Assembly: GCA_005502875.1 (NCBI GenBank)
Contig: SCMV01000001.1
Span: 62,001-126,000 of the forward strand
Direction: 5' to 3'
Length of the DNA stretch: 64,000 nucleotides
Origin: Comamonadaceae bacterium 2PF
Lineage (GTDB): Bacteria; Pseudomonadota; Gammaproteobacteria; Burkholderiales; Burkholderiaceae_C
The position numbers and the translations under genes were made by a program. This document shows, one piece after another, positions 8,490 through 19,267 of this stretch. The notes under the pieces are model-generated. The model saw only the letters and a program-made list of their open reading frames with translations, had not been told where the DNA came from and did not search any database. Every line of letters begins with the position of its first letter. Positions within the stretch are counted from its first letter, which is position 1.

Positions 8490-10814
8490 ATGGCCCGCAC
8501 ACCCGCTTCCGCATACCAACACCTGCCGGTGCTGGTGCCCCTGGCGCTCAGCATCCTGGCTTTGCTGCTGACCCACTTCGCGCTGAGGCAACTCGAAGAA
8601 GGCGAGCGCGACGCCGCCTTTGCCAAGCAGGCGGTTCGGCTGCACGAACGCCTGGCCCAGCGGCTGCAAATTTGCGATGCCATCCTGCGCGGCGCCGCAG
8701 GGTTGTTCGCGTCTTCCCAGCAGGTCACGCGCCAGGAATGGCGCGAATACGTCGCCGCCTTGAGGCTGGAAGAGGTCCACCTCGGCATCCAGGGGTTGGG
8801 TTATGCGCAGCGCATCTCGGGGCCCGACCTACCGCAACACCTGCGAGAGGTCCGCGACAGCGGGTTCCCGGCTTACGACGTCACGCCCAACGGCCAGCGC
8901 GATCAGTACAGCGCCATCGTCTACCTCGAGCCCTTCACGGGGCGCAACCTGCGCGCCTTCGGCTACGACATGATGTCCGAGCCGGTGCGCCGCGAGGCCA
9001 TGTCCCATGCCCGAGACGAAGGCGGCATCGCCTACAGCGGCGGCGTGAAGCTGGTCCAGGAAACCGATGCCGACGTTCAGGCGGGGGTGCTGGCCTACCT
9101 GCCTGTTTATGAAGGCGGCATGGTGCCGGTTTCGGTCGAACAGCGCCGCGCTCGCCTGCAAGGTTGGGTCTACAGCCCCATCCGCATCGGTGACCTGCTG
9201 GGTGCGGTGCTCCAAGACGAGTTGCAGCGTGTCAAGGTGCGCCTGACCGACCAGGGCGTCAATGGCCAGGGCCAGCCGATGGTGCTTTTTGACAGCGCGG
9301 CGACGGTTCAACCTCAGGCGTTGGTGCAGGACCACGGCCTGCCCGAGGTCAGCCTGACGATGTGGTTGCACGGCCGCCAATGGGAGGTGCGCTACAGCGC
9401 GCTGCCCGGCCATTGGCCGCTCAACGGGCGAAGCACACATGGCTTGACGCTGGCAGGCGTGGGGCTGGCGGGTGCCTTGTTGTGCGCCCTGACCTGGAGC
9501 CTGGCGAACACGCGCACCCGCGCCCGCGTGATGGCGGCCTCGCTGGCGAGCGAGCTGGCGGATGGCGAAGAGCGTTTTCGGCTCATGGCCGAGGCCCTCA
9601 CGGACCATGCCATCTTCATGCTCGACGCCCGTGGCGTCATCATCAGCTGGAACCAGGGGGCAGAGCGCATCAAGGGCTGGCGAGCCGACGAGGCCATCGG
9701 CCGGCACTACAGCTGCTTTTTTTCCGAGGCCGATGTGGCGGCGGGCAAGCCCCAGCAGGCACTGGCCACGGCCCTGGTCAACGGCCAGTACACCGAAGAG
9801 GGGTGGCGCCAACGCAAGGACGGCACGCTCTTTCGCGCCAGCGTGCTCATCCTGGCCTTGTGCGACGCCCAGGGGCAGGTCAAGGGCTTTGCCAAGATCA
9901 CGCGCGACATCACCGAGGCCCACGAACAAGCCGAGCGCCTCAAGCTGGCCGCCACCGTGTTCCGCTCGACCCAGGAGGGCGTGGTGATCAGCGACCCGCA
10001 AGGCCGCGTGATGGCGGTGAACCCGGCGTTCGAGCGCATCACCGAGTACCGCGAATCGGACGTGCTGGGCATGAACCTGCGGCTGCTGTCATCGGGTCGC
10101 CATGAGCGGGCCTTTTTCCAGAACCTGTGGCGCGAGCTGCTCGAAGCAGGCACCTGGCAGGGCGAGATCTGGAACCGGCGCAAGGGCGGCGAAATCTACC
10201 CAAGCTGGTTGGCCATCAGCACCGTGCGCGACGACTTGCAGCGCGTGATCAACCACGTGGGCGTCTACACCGACATCACGCGCATCCCGCACGCCGAGAC
10301 GCAGATGGAGCGCCTGGCGCACCACGACGCGCTCACGGAGCTGCCCAACCGCCTGTTGCTGAACTCGCGGCTGGCTCACACGCTGGAGCGCACGCAGCGA
10401 GGCGGTGGGCGGTGTGCCGTCATGTACCTGGACCTGGACAACTTCAAGCCCGTCAACGACCAGATGGGCCACGAGGCCGGCGACGAACTGCTCAAGGGCG
10501 TGGCCAAACGCCTGCGCCTGCACCTGCGCGACAACGACACCGTGGCGCGCATCGGGGGTGACGAGTTCGTGGTGGTGCTGGAAGACCTGAGCAGCCCGGA
10601 AGGCGCCGAGGTGGTGGCTCGCGCCATCATCGAGCGCATGCAGCGACCGTTTGCCTTGTCAGGCGACCGAGAGGCCCACATCGGCTGCAGCGTGGGCATC
10701 GCGATGTTTCCGCAAGACGGCACCGATGGCGAGACCCTGCTGCGGCATGCCGACGCCGCCTTGTACGCGGCCAAGGCGGCGGGGCGGGGGGCGTTTGAGT
10801 TCTTTTCTACATAA
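8490..10814 (+). CDS. CHASE-PAS-PAS-GGDEF diguanylate cyclase
   Basis: The protein has 774 residues. A transmembrane helix (about 12-30) precedes a periplasmic CHASE domain (GLGYAQRISG, FGYDMMSEPVRREAM, YLPVYEGG), a second helix follows at about 314-336, then two PAS/PAC units and a GGDEF domain. GGDEF is intact at about residue 688. RDND sits five residues upstream and fits the RxxD inhibitory site. No EAL domain follows, so it is predicted to be a pure cyclase. CHASE domains bind small ligands; the ligand here cannot be read from sequence. It follows the other cyclase gene by 164 bp. Confidence 0.9.
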   Translation: MARTPASAYQHLPVLVPLALSILALLLTHFALRQLEEGERDAAFAKQAVRLHERLAQRLQICDAILRGAAGLFASSQQVTRQEWREYVAALRLEEVHLGIQGLGYAQRISGPDLPQHLREVRDSGFPAYDVTPNGQRDQYSAIVYLEPFTGRNLRAFGYDMMSEPVRREAMSHARDEGGIAYSGGVKLVQETDADVQAGVLAYLPVYEGGMVPVSVEQRRARLQGWVYSPIRIGDLLGAVLQDELQRVKVRLTDQGVNGQGQPMVLFDSAATVQPQALVQDHGLPEVSLTMWLHGRQWEVRYSALPGHWPLNGRSTHGLTLAGVGLAGALLCALTWSLANTRTRARVMAASLASELADGEERFRLMAEALTDHAIFMLDARGVIISWNQGAERIKGWRADEAIGRHYSCFFSEADVAAGKPQQALATALVNGQYTEEGWRQRKDGTLFRASVLILALCDAQGQVKGFAKITRDITEAHEQAERLKLAATVFRSTQEGVVISDPQGRVMAVNPAFERITEYRESDVLGMNLRLLSSGRHERAFFQNLWRELLEAGTWQGEIWNRRKGGEIYPSWLAISTVRDDLQRVINHVGVYTDITRIPHAETQMERLAHHDALTELPNRLLLNSRLAHTLERTQRGGGRCAVMYLDLDNFKPVNDQMGHEAGDELLKGVAKRLRLHLRDNDTVARIGGDEFVVVLEDLSSPEGAEVVARAIIERMQRPFALSGDREAHIGCSVGIAMFPQDGTDGETLLRHADAALYAAKAAGRGAFEFFST

Positions 10815-10828
10815 ATAGATGTTTGTTT

Positions 10829-10862
10829 TTTGGCACTTTTGATAACATCAATGCATGCCAAA
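10829..10862. promoter_or_regulatory. Nested dyads at the hipB start, candidate HipB operator
   Basis: TTTGGCA (10829-10835) and TGCCAAA (10856-10862) form perfect 7-bp arms around a smaller dyad, TGAT-AAC-ATCA (10840-10850). The outer right arm overlaps the hipB ATG. Antitoxins of this type repress their own operons through such sites; binding here is inferred. Confidence 0.4.
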
Positions 10863-11235
10863 GCCATCTCGCGCCCTCGCTTGCATGCCGCCTGCCGTGC
10901 TGGCTCAGCTCAGGCAGCTGGGTGAGCACCTGACCATCGCTCGCAAGCGGCGCAAGGCGTCGCGCAAAGCCTGGGCCGAGCGCATCGGTGTCACCGAGCC
11001 CACGCTGGCGCGCATGGAAAAGGGCGACCCATCGGTGGCCTTCGGCAGCTATGCAACGGCCCTGTGGCTGATCGGGCGTGCGCAGGCCCTGGCTGAGCTG
11101 GCTTCTCCCGATCTTGACTTGGGCGCGCTGGAGAGCGACGTCCGTGCGGCGTCGATGCGGTCCGTGCGCAAAGGGCCGACTGCCGATGGCGGTTCGCAGC
11201 AGTCGGCTCACCTGAGCGCGGGCAACAAGCCATGA
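10855..11235 (+). CDS. XRE-family antitoxin/regulator, HipB-like
   Basis: This 126-residue protein has a helix-turn-helix at about residues 25-65 (RKAWAERIGVTEPTLARMEK). The tail is low-complexity and probably flexible. It overlaps the HipA-like gene by 4 bp (ATGA at 11232-11235), the usual antitoxin-toxin arrangement. The family binds operator DNA and neutralises the HipA kinase. A start at 10885 is possible, but 10855 gives a fuller protein. Confidence 0.8.
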   Translation: MPKPSRALACMPPAVLAQLRQLGEHLTIARKRRKASRKAWAERIGVTEPTLARMEKGDPSVAFGSYATALWLIGRAQALAELASPDLDLGALESDVRAASMRSVRKGPTADGGSQQSAHLSAGNKP

Positions 11236-12497
11236 GCGACATCACCGATGCACACACTGAGGCCCTGACCGGCCCATGGGACGAGCTGCACCTGTGGTGG
11301 TTGGGGCGTCCACGCACGCCCGTGCCAATCGGTGTTCTGCGCTTCGTGCCGTCCATGCGTGGGGCCTCCCTGCGGTACGACGAGGACTGGTTGAAGCGCG
11401 GCTTCGCTTTGAGCGAAGACCTGCCCTTGCTCGACCAGGTCTTCTTGCCCTCGAGCAAGGACATGGCCGCTGGCGCGGTCGATGACGCCCGACCTGATCG
11501 CTGGGGTGAGCGCGTCATCAGGCTGCTGGATCGCCCGGCGCGCCTGTCCATCATGGAGCACTTGTTCCTGGCCGGTGACGAGCGACTGGGGGCACTCGGG
11601 GTGTCCTTGTCGGGGCAGGCGTACCTGCCGCGTGCACAGGGCCCGCTGCCCGCGTTCTCAGACGCACAGGCGCTGCACGACGTGGTCCGTCAGGTCGAAG
11701 CGGGCACGCCGATTCGCGACGAACTCAAGCGCTTGATCGCACCTGGGGTGACCATGGGCGGAGCCCGGCCGAAGGCGCTGATCCAGTTGGATGGGCACCC
11801 GTGGGTGATCAAGTTTGCCGAAGCGGGTGAGCTGCTGGACGAGCCGCTCATCGAGCACGCGACCATGACCCTGGCCGCGCGAGCGGGCATCAACGTGGCA
11901 CCCACCCGCGCCATCGCCCTGACCAAGGGGCACGCGGTGGCGGTGCGGCGCTTTGATCGCATGCCCAGCCCGGATGGCCCCCTGCGGCTGCACGCCTTGT
12001 CGGCTCATGTGGCATTGCGCGCGGCGGGTGAAGAGATGGGCTACCCCGAGCTGGCGCAGCTGCTGCGGCGCCGAGGCCCTCTGCGTGACGGCATCAACCA
12101 GGCCCAAATGCACGAATTGTTTCGACGCATGGTGTTCAACATCTTGATCGACAACACCGACGACCACGAGAAAAACCACGTGCTGCTGATGAACGAGCGC
12201 CGCGAGTACGAACTCGCGCCTGCGTTCGACGTGTTGCCGACCGGTCAGGCGCTGGGGTATCAGCAGATGCGCGTGGGCCGCGATGGCGCGGTCTCATCCA
12301 TCGACAACGCTTTGTCGGATGCGGCTTTGTTCGGGCTCGGTGCTCAGCAGGCACGCGAGGCGGTGCGGCAAGTGTCGGCCGTGCTGGACGGGTGGCGAGC
12401 GCACTTCAAGGCATGCGGCGTGCGGGATGCGGATGTCGAGATGCTGGCGGTGCAGGTGGATCGGGAGGGGTTGGTGAGGCAGCGGGCGTGGCTGTGA
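11232..12497 (+). CDS. HipA-like serine/threonine kinase toxin
   Basis: The protein has 421 residues. The N-terminal region (VGVLRF-like strand, YDEDWL) and the C-terminal kinase-like core match HipA proteins. Key motifs are FxxGDERLGALGVS near residue 115, a glycine-rich stretch (GVTMGGARPKAL), the catalytic-type NTDDHEKN at about residue 308, and the metal-site-like AFDVLP soon after. E. coli HipA phosphorylates glutamyl-tRNA synthetase and causes growth arrest; the target here is unknown. The gene ends 81 bp before the CRISPR array and may be part of a defence region or simply a neighbour. Confidence 0.85.
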   Translation: MSDITDAHTEALTGPWDELHLWWLGRPRTPVPIGVLRFVPSMRGASLRYDEDWLKRGFALSEDLPLLDQVFLPSSKDMAAGAVDDARPDRWGERVIRLLDRPARLSIMEHLFLAGDERLGALGVSLSGQAYLPRAQGPLPAFSDAQALHDVVRQVEAGTPIRDELKRLIAPGVTMGGARPKALIQLDGHPWVIKFAEAGELLDEPLIEHATMTLAARAGINVAPTRAIALTKGHAVAVRRFDRMPSPDGPLRLHALSAHVALRAAGEEMGYPELAQLLRRRGPLRDGINQAQMHELFRRMVFNILIDNTDDHEKNHVLLMNERREYELAPAFDVLPTGQALGYQQMRVGRDGAVSSIDNALSDAALFGLGAQQAREAVRQVSAVLDGWRAHFKACGVRDADVEMLAVQVDREGLVRQRAWL

Positions 12498-12578
12498 GTG
12501 TAACGAGGTGACTTTTAGTCTATGCAATGTGATAGGCGCGACGACCTGGTGCAGCAGCATCAGGCGCACTCCGATCTG

Positions 12579-15500
12579 GTTTCAACCCACGCGCCCGTGA
12601 TGGGCGCGACCGCCGAACATCGCCAGCAGCTCGGTGGCCTGCTTGTTTCAACCCACGCGCCCGTGATGGGCGCGACGGCCCTACATTTGCCGACCGACCC
12701 GGAGGTATCTAGTTTCAACCCACGCGCCCGTGATGGGCGCGACCTTGGGCCGACGACCCGCCCGAGCTGGTGATCTTCGAGTTTCAACCCACGCGCCCGT
12801 GATGGGCGCGACTGCCGCTTCTCGCCTCGGTTGCGGTCCTGCGCAAAGTTTCAACCCACGCGCCCGTGATGGGCGCGACCCGCGTACTGCACAGCGCCGT
12901 ACTCGTCGTCCGGTTTCAACCCACGCGCCCGTGATGGGCGCGACAAGGCGTGTAGCCCATCACGTCGTTCGTGATGGTGTTTCAACCCACGCGCCCGTGA
13001 TGGGCGCGACCTGCCCGGCTACTACCCCGCCCTGCTGACCCAGGATGTTTCAACCCACGCGCCCGTGATGGGCGCGACACGATCTTTCCGTTCTCGTCGC
13101 GGTGATACTGCAAGTTTCAACCCACGCGCCCGTGATGGGCGCGACAGCACGTCCGCCGCACGCATCAGCGCATTGGCCAAGTTTCAACCCACGCGCCCGT
13201 GATGGGCGCGACCTACTCCCCTTGCTTGGGCGGGATGATTCTGTTTTGTTTCAACCCACGCGCCCGTGATGGGCGCGACCACCTGTGCGGCGATGCACTC
13301 ACCACCGACCCCGGGGCTGTTTCAACCCACGCGCCCGTGATGGGCGCGACCATGGGCACGCACGTGCACCTGGGTACCGTCGTGGTTTCAACCCACGCGC
13401 CCGTGATGGGCGCGACACGCGAGTGCTGCCAAGCGCACGCTGCTGCTCGGTCAGTTTCAACCCACGCGCCCGTGATGGGCGCGACCGGGCTTTGAGCTTT
13501 CGGTCCCTGATCTGAGAGGTTTCAACCCACGCGCCCGTGATGGGCGCGACCCGGCCCTTTCCATCGGGGTTCTGGCTTGGGCGTTAGTTTCAACCCACGC
13601 GCCCGTGATGGGCGCGACCTCTCGGCATGGGTCGAGACGAACCTGAGCGATGTTTCAACCCACGCGCCCGTGATGGGCGCGACTCCCCTCCACCTGTTCA
13701 ACGGACAAACCATTATGAAGTTTCAACCCACGCGCCCGTGATGGGCGCGACTCGGTGCAGTTGTCTTTGTGGCATGGCTCGCCGGGTTTCAACCCACGCG
13801 CCCGTGATGGGCGCGACATCGCCACTGAACGGCTAGACGGCCAATCGTGAAGTTTCAACCCACGCGCCCGTGATGGGCGCGACTTGACGAACGCAGCGAG
13901 AAGCGCCTAGAGGGCGTGTTTCAACCCACGCGCCCGTGATGGGCGCGACCCCAGCTCGGGCCAAGTTGGTTAACCGAGGTAGGCGCGTTTCAACCCACGC
14001 GCCCGTGATGGGCGCGACGGCAGCGCGTAAGGCGCAGCAACAGCCATGGCACCCGTTTCAACCCACGCGCCCGTGATGGGCGCGACGCAGCAGGCATCGC
14101 AACAGGCATTCTTGCAGCGACTGTTTCAACCCACGCGCCCGTGATGGGCGCGACCAACGGGACCATCGGTTTGCCGCGCCTGGACTACATGTTTCAACCC
14201 ACGCGCCCGTGATGGGCGCGACATGGCGGCACGCGCAAAGACTGAACGGGTTGTTGTCGTTTCAACCCACGCGCCCGTGATGGGCGCGACTACAGGCGAG
14301 CGATGGGGTCCAGGAACTCGTAAAGTTTCAACCCACGCGCCCGTGATGGGCGCGACAAGGCGTCGCCATGCCGGCCGTGTTGATCGGCAGGTTTCAACCC
14401 ACGCGCCCGTGATGGGCGCGACATCCAGAACGTCACGCAGGGCAGCGGGTTGATGCAGTTTCAACCCACGCGCCCGTGATGGGCGCGACCACGGTGAAGC
14501 CGTTACGAAGCACCAGGACGCAGTTTCAACCCACGCGCCCGTGATGGGCGCGACGCCATCGACCAGGGGCGTATCCGGTCCACCATTGTTTCAACCCACG
14601 CGCCCGTGATGGGCGCGACCTCGCTTCCGTTCCTGAACCAGACCTTCTGGTAGCCGTTTCAACCCACGCGCCCGTGATGGGCGCGACAAGGTCTGCGTGC
14701 CCAGGTCAACGCCCTCAGCGCTGTTTCAACCCACGCGCCCGTGATGGGCGCGACGTCGTTGGTGGCGTAGTTGATGACAAATGCGTCGTTTCAACCCACG
14801 CGCCCGTGATGGGCGCGACGCACCGGCCCGATTTCCAGCCCGTGCACCTCACGAAAGTTTCAACCCACGCGCCCGTGATGGGCGCGACACGATGACTCCG
14901 CGCGCTGGGCCTTCTGGCGAGCGTTTCAACCCACGCGCCCGTGATGGGCGCGACTCGCGGGAGCCACTGTTTGCCGAGTTGTTCGCCGGGTTTCAACCCA
15001 CGCGCCCGTGATGGGCGCGACGGCGGTCGCGCAGCTCGGTCGCGGTCAGCACGAACGGTTTCAACCCACGCGCCCGTGATGGGCGCGACATCGGCCTGCA
15101 GGAATCCAAGCTCAAGGATCGCTGGGTTTCAACCCACGCGCCCGTGATGGGCGCGACAATCCGTACGTCGATGCGACCAGCCTCGATGCACTGTTTCAAC
15201 CCACGCGCCCGTGATGGGCGCGACGCCCGAGCTGCGCAGCACGGATGCAGCCAAGAAGTTTCAACCCACGCGCCCGTGATGGGCGCGACGTCCTGGGCTG
15301 ACGTCAAGTGAGGTGAGCATGGGAGTTTCAACCCACGCGCCCGTGATGGGCGCGACGCGCGACGCCCAGAAGGATCTGAACAAGCGCATGTCGTTTCAAC
15401 CCACGCGCCCGTGACGGGCGCGACAGGCGCTGCAGGATCGTCTTGGGGTAACCGGCCGCGTTTCAACCCACGCGCCCGTGATGGGCGCGACTCAGGATCG

Positions 15501-18500
15501 GCTGGCTGCCAGTTGCGCTGAAGTTGTTTCAACCCACGCGCCCGTGATGGGCGCGACAGCAGGTGCAAGGCATCGGTGCCGTCGGGCGTGGTGTTTCAAC
15601 CCACGCGCCCGTGATGGGCGCGACCGCGCTGGCTTGTGTTGAGGTTCAGCGGAGGCAGCGGTTTCAACCCACGCGCCCGTGATGGGCGCGACGTGCTCCA
15701 TCGGTCAACAGCAAAGGCTTCGGTGCTCATGTTTCAACCCACGCGCCCGTGATGGGCGCGACACTGGGCCATCACCTGGAAGGGTGCGCTGACCATGTTT
15801 CAACCCACGCGCCCGTGATGGGCGCGACCAGTCATACACGGCTGACATGCAGGCTTACGCGCAGTTTCAACCCACGCGCCCGTGATGGGCGCGACCCCAC
15901 GTCGGCAGAGATGCAGAGCCGGCATTGATCGTTTCAACCCACGCGCCCGTGATGGGCGCGACGAAACTGTGCGCGCTCCTCGTCGCTCATCTGACCCGTT
16001 TCAACCCACGCGCCCGTGATGGGCGCGACGATCCGTTGATGTCGAAACACAGCGTGCGGTCGGGTTTCAACCCACGCGCCCGTGATGGGCGCGACGACGG
16101 GCGCGTGGCCCGTTTCGAGGTGCCTGACGGTTTCAACCCACGCGCCCGTGATGGGCGCGACCGTCAAACCTGCGGCGTTCAAGTGGATCGAGAGTCGTTT
16201 CAACCCACGCGCCCGTGATGGGCGCGACTGTCGTTGCCGGCAACAGCGGCGTTGCTCGACAGTTTCAACCCACGCGCCCGTGATGGGCGCGACTGCACCA
16301 TCGTGCCGTTTGCGGGCGGGTTGGGGTTTCAACCCACGCGCCCGTGATGGGCGCGACCGACCTTGAACAGTGCAAAGCCTGGCTCAGAGAGTTTCAACCC
16401 ACGCGCCCGTGATGGGCGCGACGGGCCCGCCCCGGGCGCGGTTGCTGCCGGCGTTGTAGTTTCAACCCACGCGCCCGTGATGGGCGCGACGACCGTAGAC
16501 GCGAACCAGGTAGCCTTGCTTGCCGTTTCAACCCACGCGCCCGTGATGGGCGCGACCAGCGGCCGGAAGGCCATGGACACCATCATGCAGTTGTTTCAAC
16601 CCACGCGCCCGTGATGGGCGCGACCGGCAAGGTCAACTCCAACGACGTCGATCTGGAGTTTCAACCCACGCGCCCGTGATGGGCGCGACCGACAGGTCGA
16701 TGTGCCCTGCGCCTGCCTCGTTGTTTCAACCCACGCGCCCGTGATGGGCGCGACGTGGTTGGATGGTGAGGGGTCAACAGCCCGAAGTGTTTCAACCCAC
16801 GCGCCCGTGATGGGCGCGACTGCGCTGCTTGTTGGCGATGGTCGCGGTGTCGATGTTTCAACCCACGCGCCCGTGATGGGCGCGACGAGCCCTACCGCAG
16901 TCGGGTCGCGGTCGCGCAGATGTTTCAACCCACGCGCCCGTGATGGGCGCGACCAGCGGTTCCGTGAACGAAGGCCGACTGGCCGTTGTTTCAACCCACG
17001 CGCCCGTGATGGGCGCGACGTTCAGCAGGGCCTCACCGTTGAGCGCGCTGATGTTTCAACCCACGCGCCCGTGATGGGCGCGACCAACGAGGGACTGCCG
17101 GACCCGGGCCCGCAATTCAAGTTTCAACCCACGCGCCCGTGATGGGCGCGACAGCCAAGCAAATGCAGTTGACGATGAAAGAGACAAGTTTCAACCCACG
17201 CGCCCGTGATGGGCGCGACAGTCGCCAGCCGCGAGGGTCAGGCCTGCTTGATCGTTTCAACCCACGCGCCCGTGATGGGCGCGACGTCGCTGTGCCACTC
17301 GACAACCTTCAACTGGCTCTCGTTTCAACCCACGCGCCCGTGATGGGCGCGACAAAAGCGGGCTTCGGCGTGCCCCGCGTGGCAACTGTTTCAACCCACG
17401 CGCCCGTGATGGGCGCGACAAAGGCGTTATCGATGGCGCGGGTGGCCCCGTACTGTTTCAACCCACGCGCCCGTGATGGGCGCGACCGCTCACACGCTCA
17501 GGCACGCGACCTGACGAGATCGTTGTTTCAACCCACGCGCCCGTGATGGGCGCGACGGATCGACCCGATGAAAGAGGCTAACGCCTTCGTGGTTTCAACC
17601 CACGCGCCCGTGATGGGCGCGACTGGTCTCGCCTTGTCAACGATTCCGGCACGGGCGCGTTTCAACCCACGCGCCCGTGATGGGCGCGACCTGCGTTGAC
17701 CTGGTGATGGACAGCCCAGTGGTGTTTCAACCCACGCGCCCGTGATGGGCGCGACTCGCAGGAGGTGGCCAGTGATCTACGTGTACCTGTTTCAACCCAC
17801 GCGCCCGTGATGGGCGCGACTGCAGGCGCTCCCCCAGGCTCAAGTCGGCATCATCGTTTCAACCCACGCGCCCGTGATGGGCGCGACAAGGGTTGGCCAG
17901 GTCACAGACCTGGGACGCACTGTTTCAACCCACGCGCCCGTGATGGGCGCGACACAGCACTATGCCAGCCGGGCCGTCTTCAAGGTGTTTCAACCCACGC
18001 GCCCGTGATGGGCGCGACTCGATCAGCGAACCATTTTCTTGGATCGCACGAAGTTTCAACCCACGCGCCCGTGATGGGCGCGACAACAAGCGATGCTTAC
18101 GTACAGTCTCGTACGTACGTTTCAACCCACGCGCCCGTGATGGGCGCGACCGTCCCGCTGCTTCAGGCTGGCCTCAACGACCTGGTGTTTCAACCCACGC
18201 GCCCGTGATGGGCGCGACCGGGCAGGCTGCCGCCCAGGCCCCACGGGTCCAGCGTTTCAACCCACGCGCCCGTGATGGGCGCGACAGGTGAGGGTGCCGC
18301 CGCCGCCGCCGGCCCTGGTGTTTCAACCCACGCGCCCGTGATGGGCGCGACCACGCCATCAGCCTGGAGCAGGAGCGAGCTCGCAAGGTTTCAACCCACG
18401 CGCCCGTGATGGGCGCGACTGCTTGAGCACGCCCTTGACGCCACCACCCTGCTCGTTTCAACCCACGCGCCCGTGATGGGCGCGACCTGCGGCACGCTTT

Positions 18501-19085
18501 CGCATGTCGCGCAGGATCATTGTTTCAACCCACGCGCCCGTGATGGGCGCGACCTGGATCACCTCGGCCCACGCGGGCAGGTTCGTGTCGTTTCAACCCA
18601 CGCGCCCGTGATGGGCGCGACAGCACCAGGGTGCGCTTGAGCACGATGGGCGCGAAGTTTCAACCCACGCGCCCGTGATGGGCGCGACCTGGGCGGACTT
18701 CTGGTTCAGCTGCTCGGTGACGTTTCAACCCACGCGCCCGTGATGGGCGCGACCACCACTTTCCGTTGCCCAGGTTCGCCAGGGCCCGTTTCAACCCACG
18801 CGCCCGTGATGGGCGCGACTGGTGGTCGAGAACTGGCCGCCCTCGTCGAAAGGGTTTCAACCCACGCGCCCGTGATGGGCGCGACGCGGTCTGCTGGCGT
18901 TGTGGCATGCCCTTGGCCTGTTTCAACCCACGCGCCCGTGATGGGCGCGACTTCTTGTCAGCACTGATAGCAACGGGCTGCGCAACGTTTCAACCCACGC
19001 GCCCGTGATGGGCGCGACTTCCCCCCGAACCCGACGTCGATGCTGTGCTCGCCGTTTCAACCCACGCGCCCGTGATGGGCGCGAC
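12579..19085 (-). CRISPR. Type I-C CRISPR array, 98 repeats and 97 spacers
   Basis: I located 98 copies of a 32-bp repeat. On the plus strand each begins GTTTCAACCCACGCGCCC and ends GATGGGCGCGAC. Starts run from 12579 to 19054 at steps of 64-71 bp, so spacers are about 32-39 nt. The repeat holds a 7-bp stem (CGCGCCC/GGGCGCG). In the usual type I-C orientation it reads GTCGCGCCC...GGGTTGAAAC, so transcription is leftwards on the minus strand. The leader lies at the right end, next to cas2. Only one repeat variant was seen (T to C at 15415). The leader-distal repeat at 12579 is intact. ORFs predicted inside the array are artefacts of the repeat. Confidence 0.99.
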
Positions 19086-19267
19086 GCCGTAGTTATAAAC
19101 CCTTGACCGAAAAGGAAAAAAGGATCCGCATGTGCGAACCCTTTTCCAGAGACTCATCTAAGTCCAGACCATCAAGCCAAATTGGCTCCGATCGTTTCAA
19201 AATCAATATGTTAAAGAGCTGCGAACCAACAGGGACTGGAGTCAGTCACTTGGGGTTCGCAAGACCA
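19086..19267 (-). promoter_or_regulatory. CRISPR leader
   Basis: These 182 bp between the last repeat and the cas2 stop are clearly more AT-rich than the surroundings and hold no ORF. Position next to cas2 and repeat orientation identify them as the leader, where new spacers are integrated and from which the array is transcribed. They contain a boxA sequence and three copies of a TGCGAACC motif. I could not identify a convincing -35/-10 pair; the promoter may lie in the 3' end of cas2. Confidence 0.85.
19209..19219 (-). promoter_or_regulatory. boxA antitermination element in the CRISPR leader
   Basis: On the minus strand this reads GCTCTTTAACA, identical to the core of the E. coli ribosomal RNA boxA that recruits NusB/NusE. 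boxA in CRISPR leaders has been shown in Salmonella to protect long untranslated arrays from Rho. The element lies about 125 nt before the first repeat, which fits that role. Confidence 0.75.

Noticed and set aside
16096-16129. A spacer beginning with GACGGGCGCGTGG, similar to the inverted repeat sequence
   Set aside because: Only 11 bases match, in GC-rich DNA; spacing of flanking repeats is normal, so it is treated as chance.
12560-19008. Many ORFs on both strands inside the CRISPR array, with repeated peptides such as STHAPVMGAT
   Set aside because: They are translations of the 32-bp repeat and random spacers; no start sites or coding logic.
19194-19200. GTTTCAA in the leader, like the repeat start
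   Set aside because: Only seven bases match and no further repeat similarity follows.
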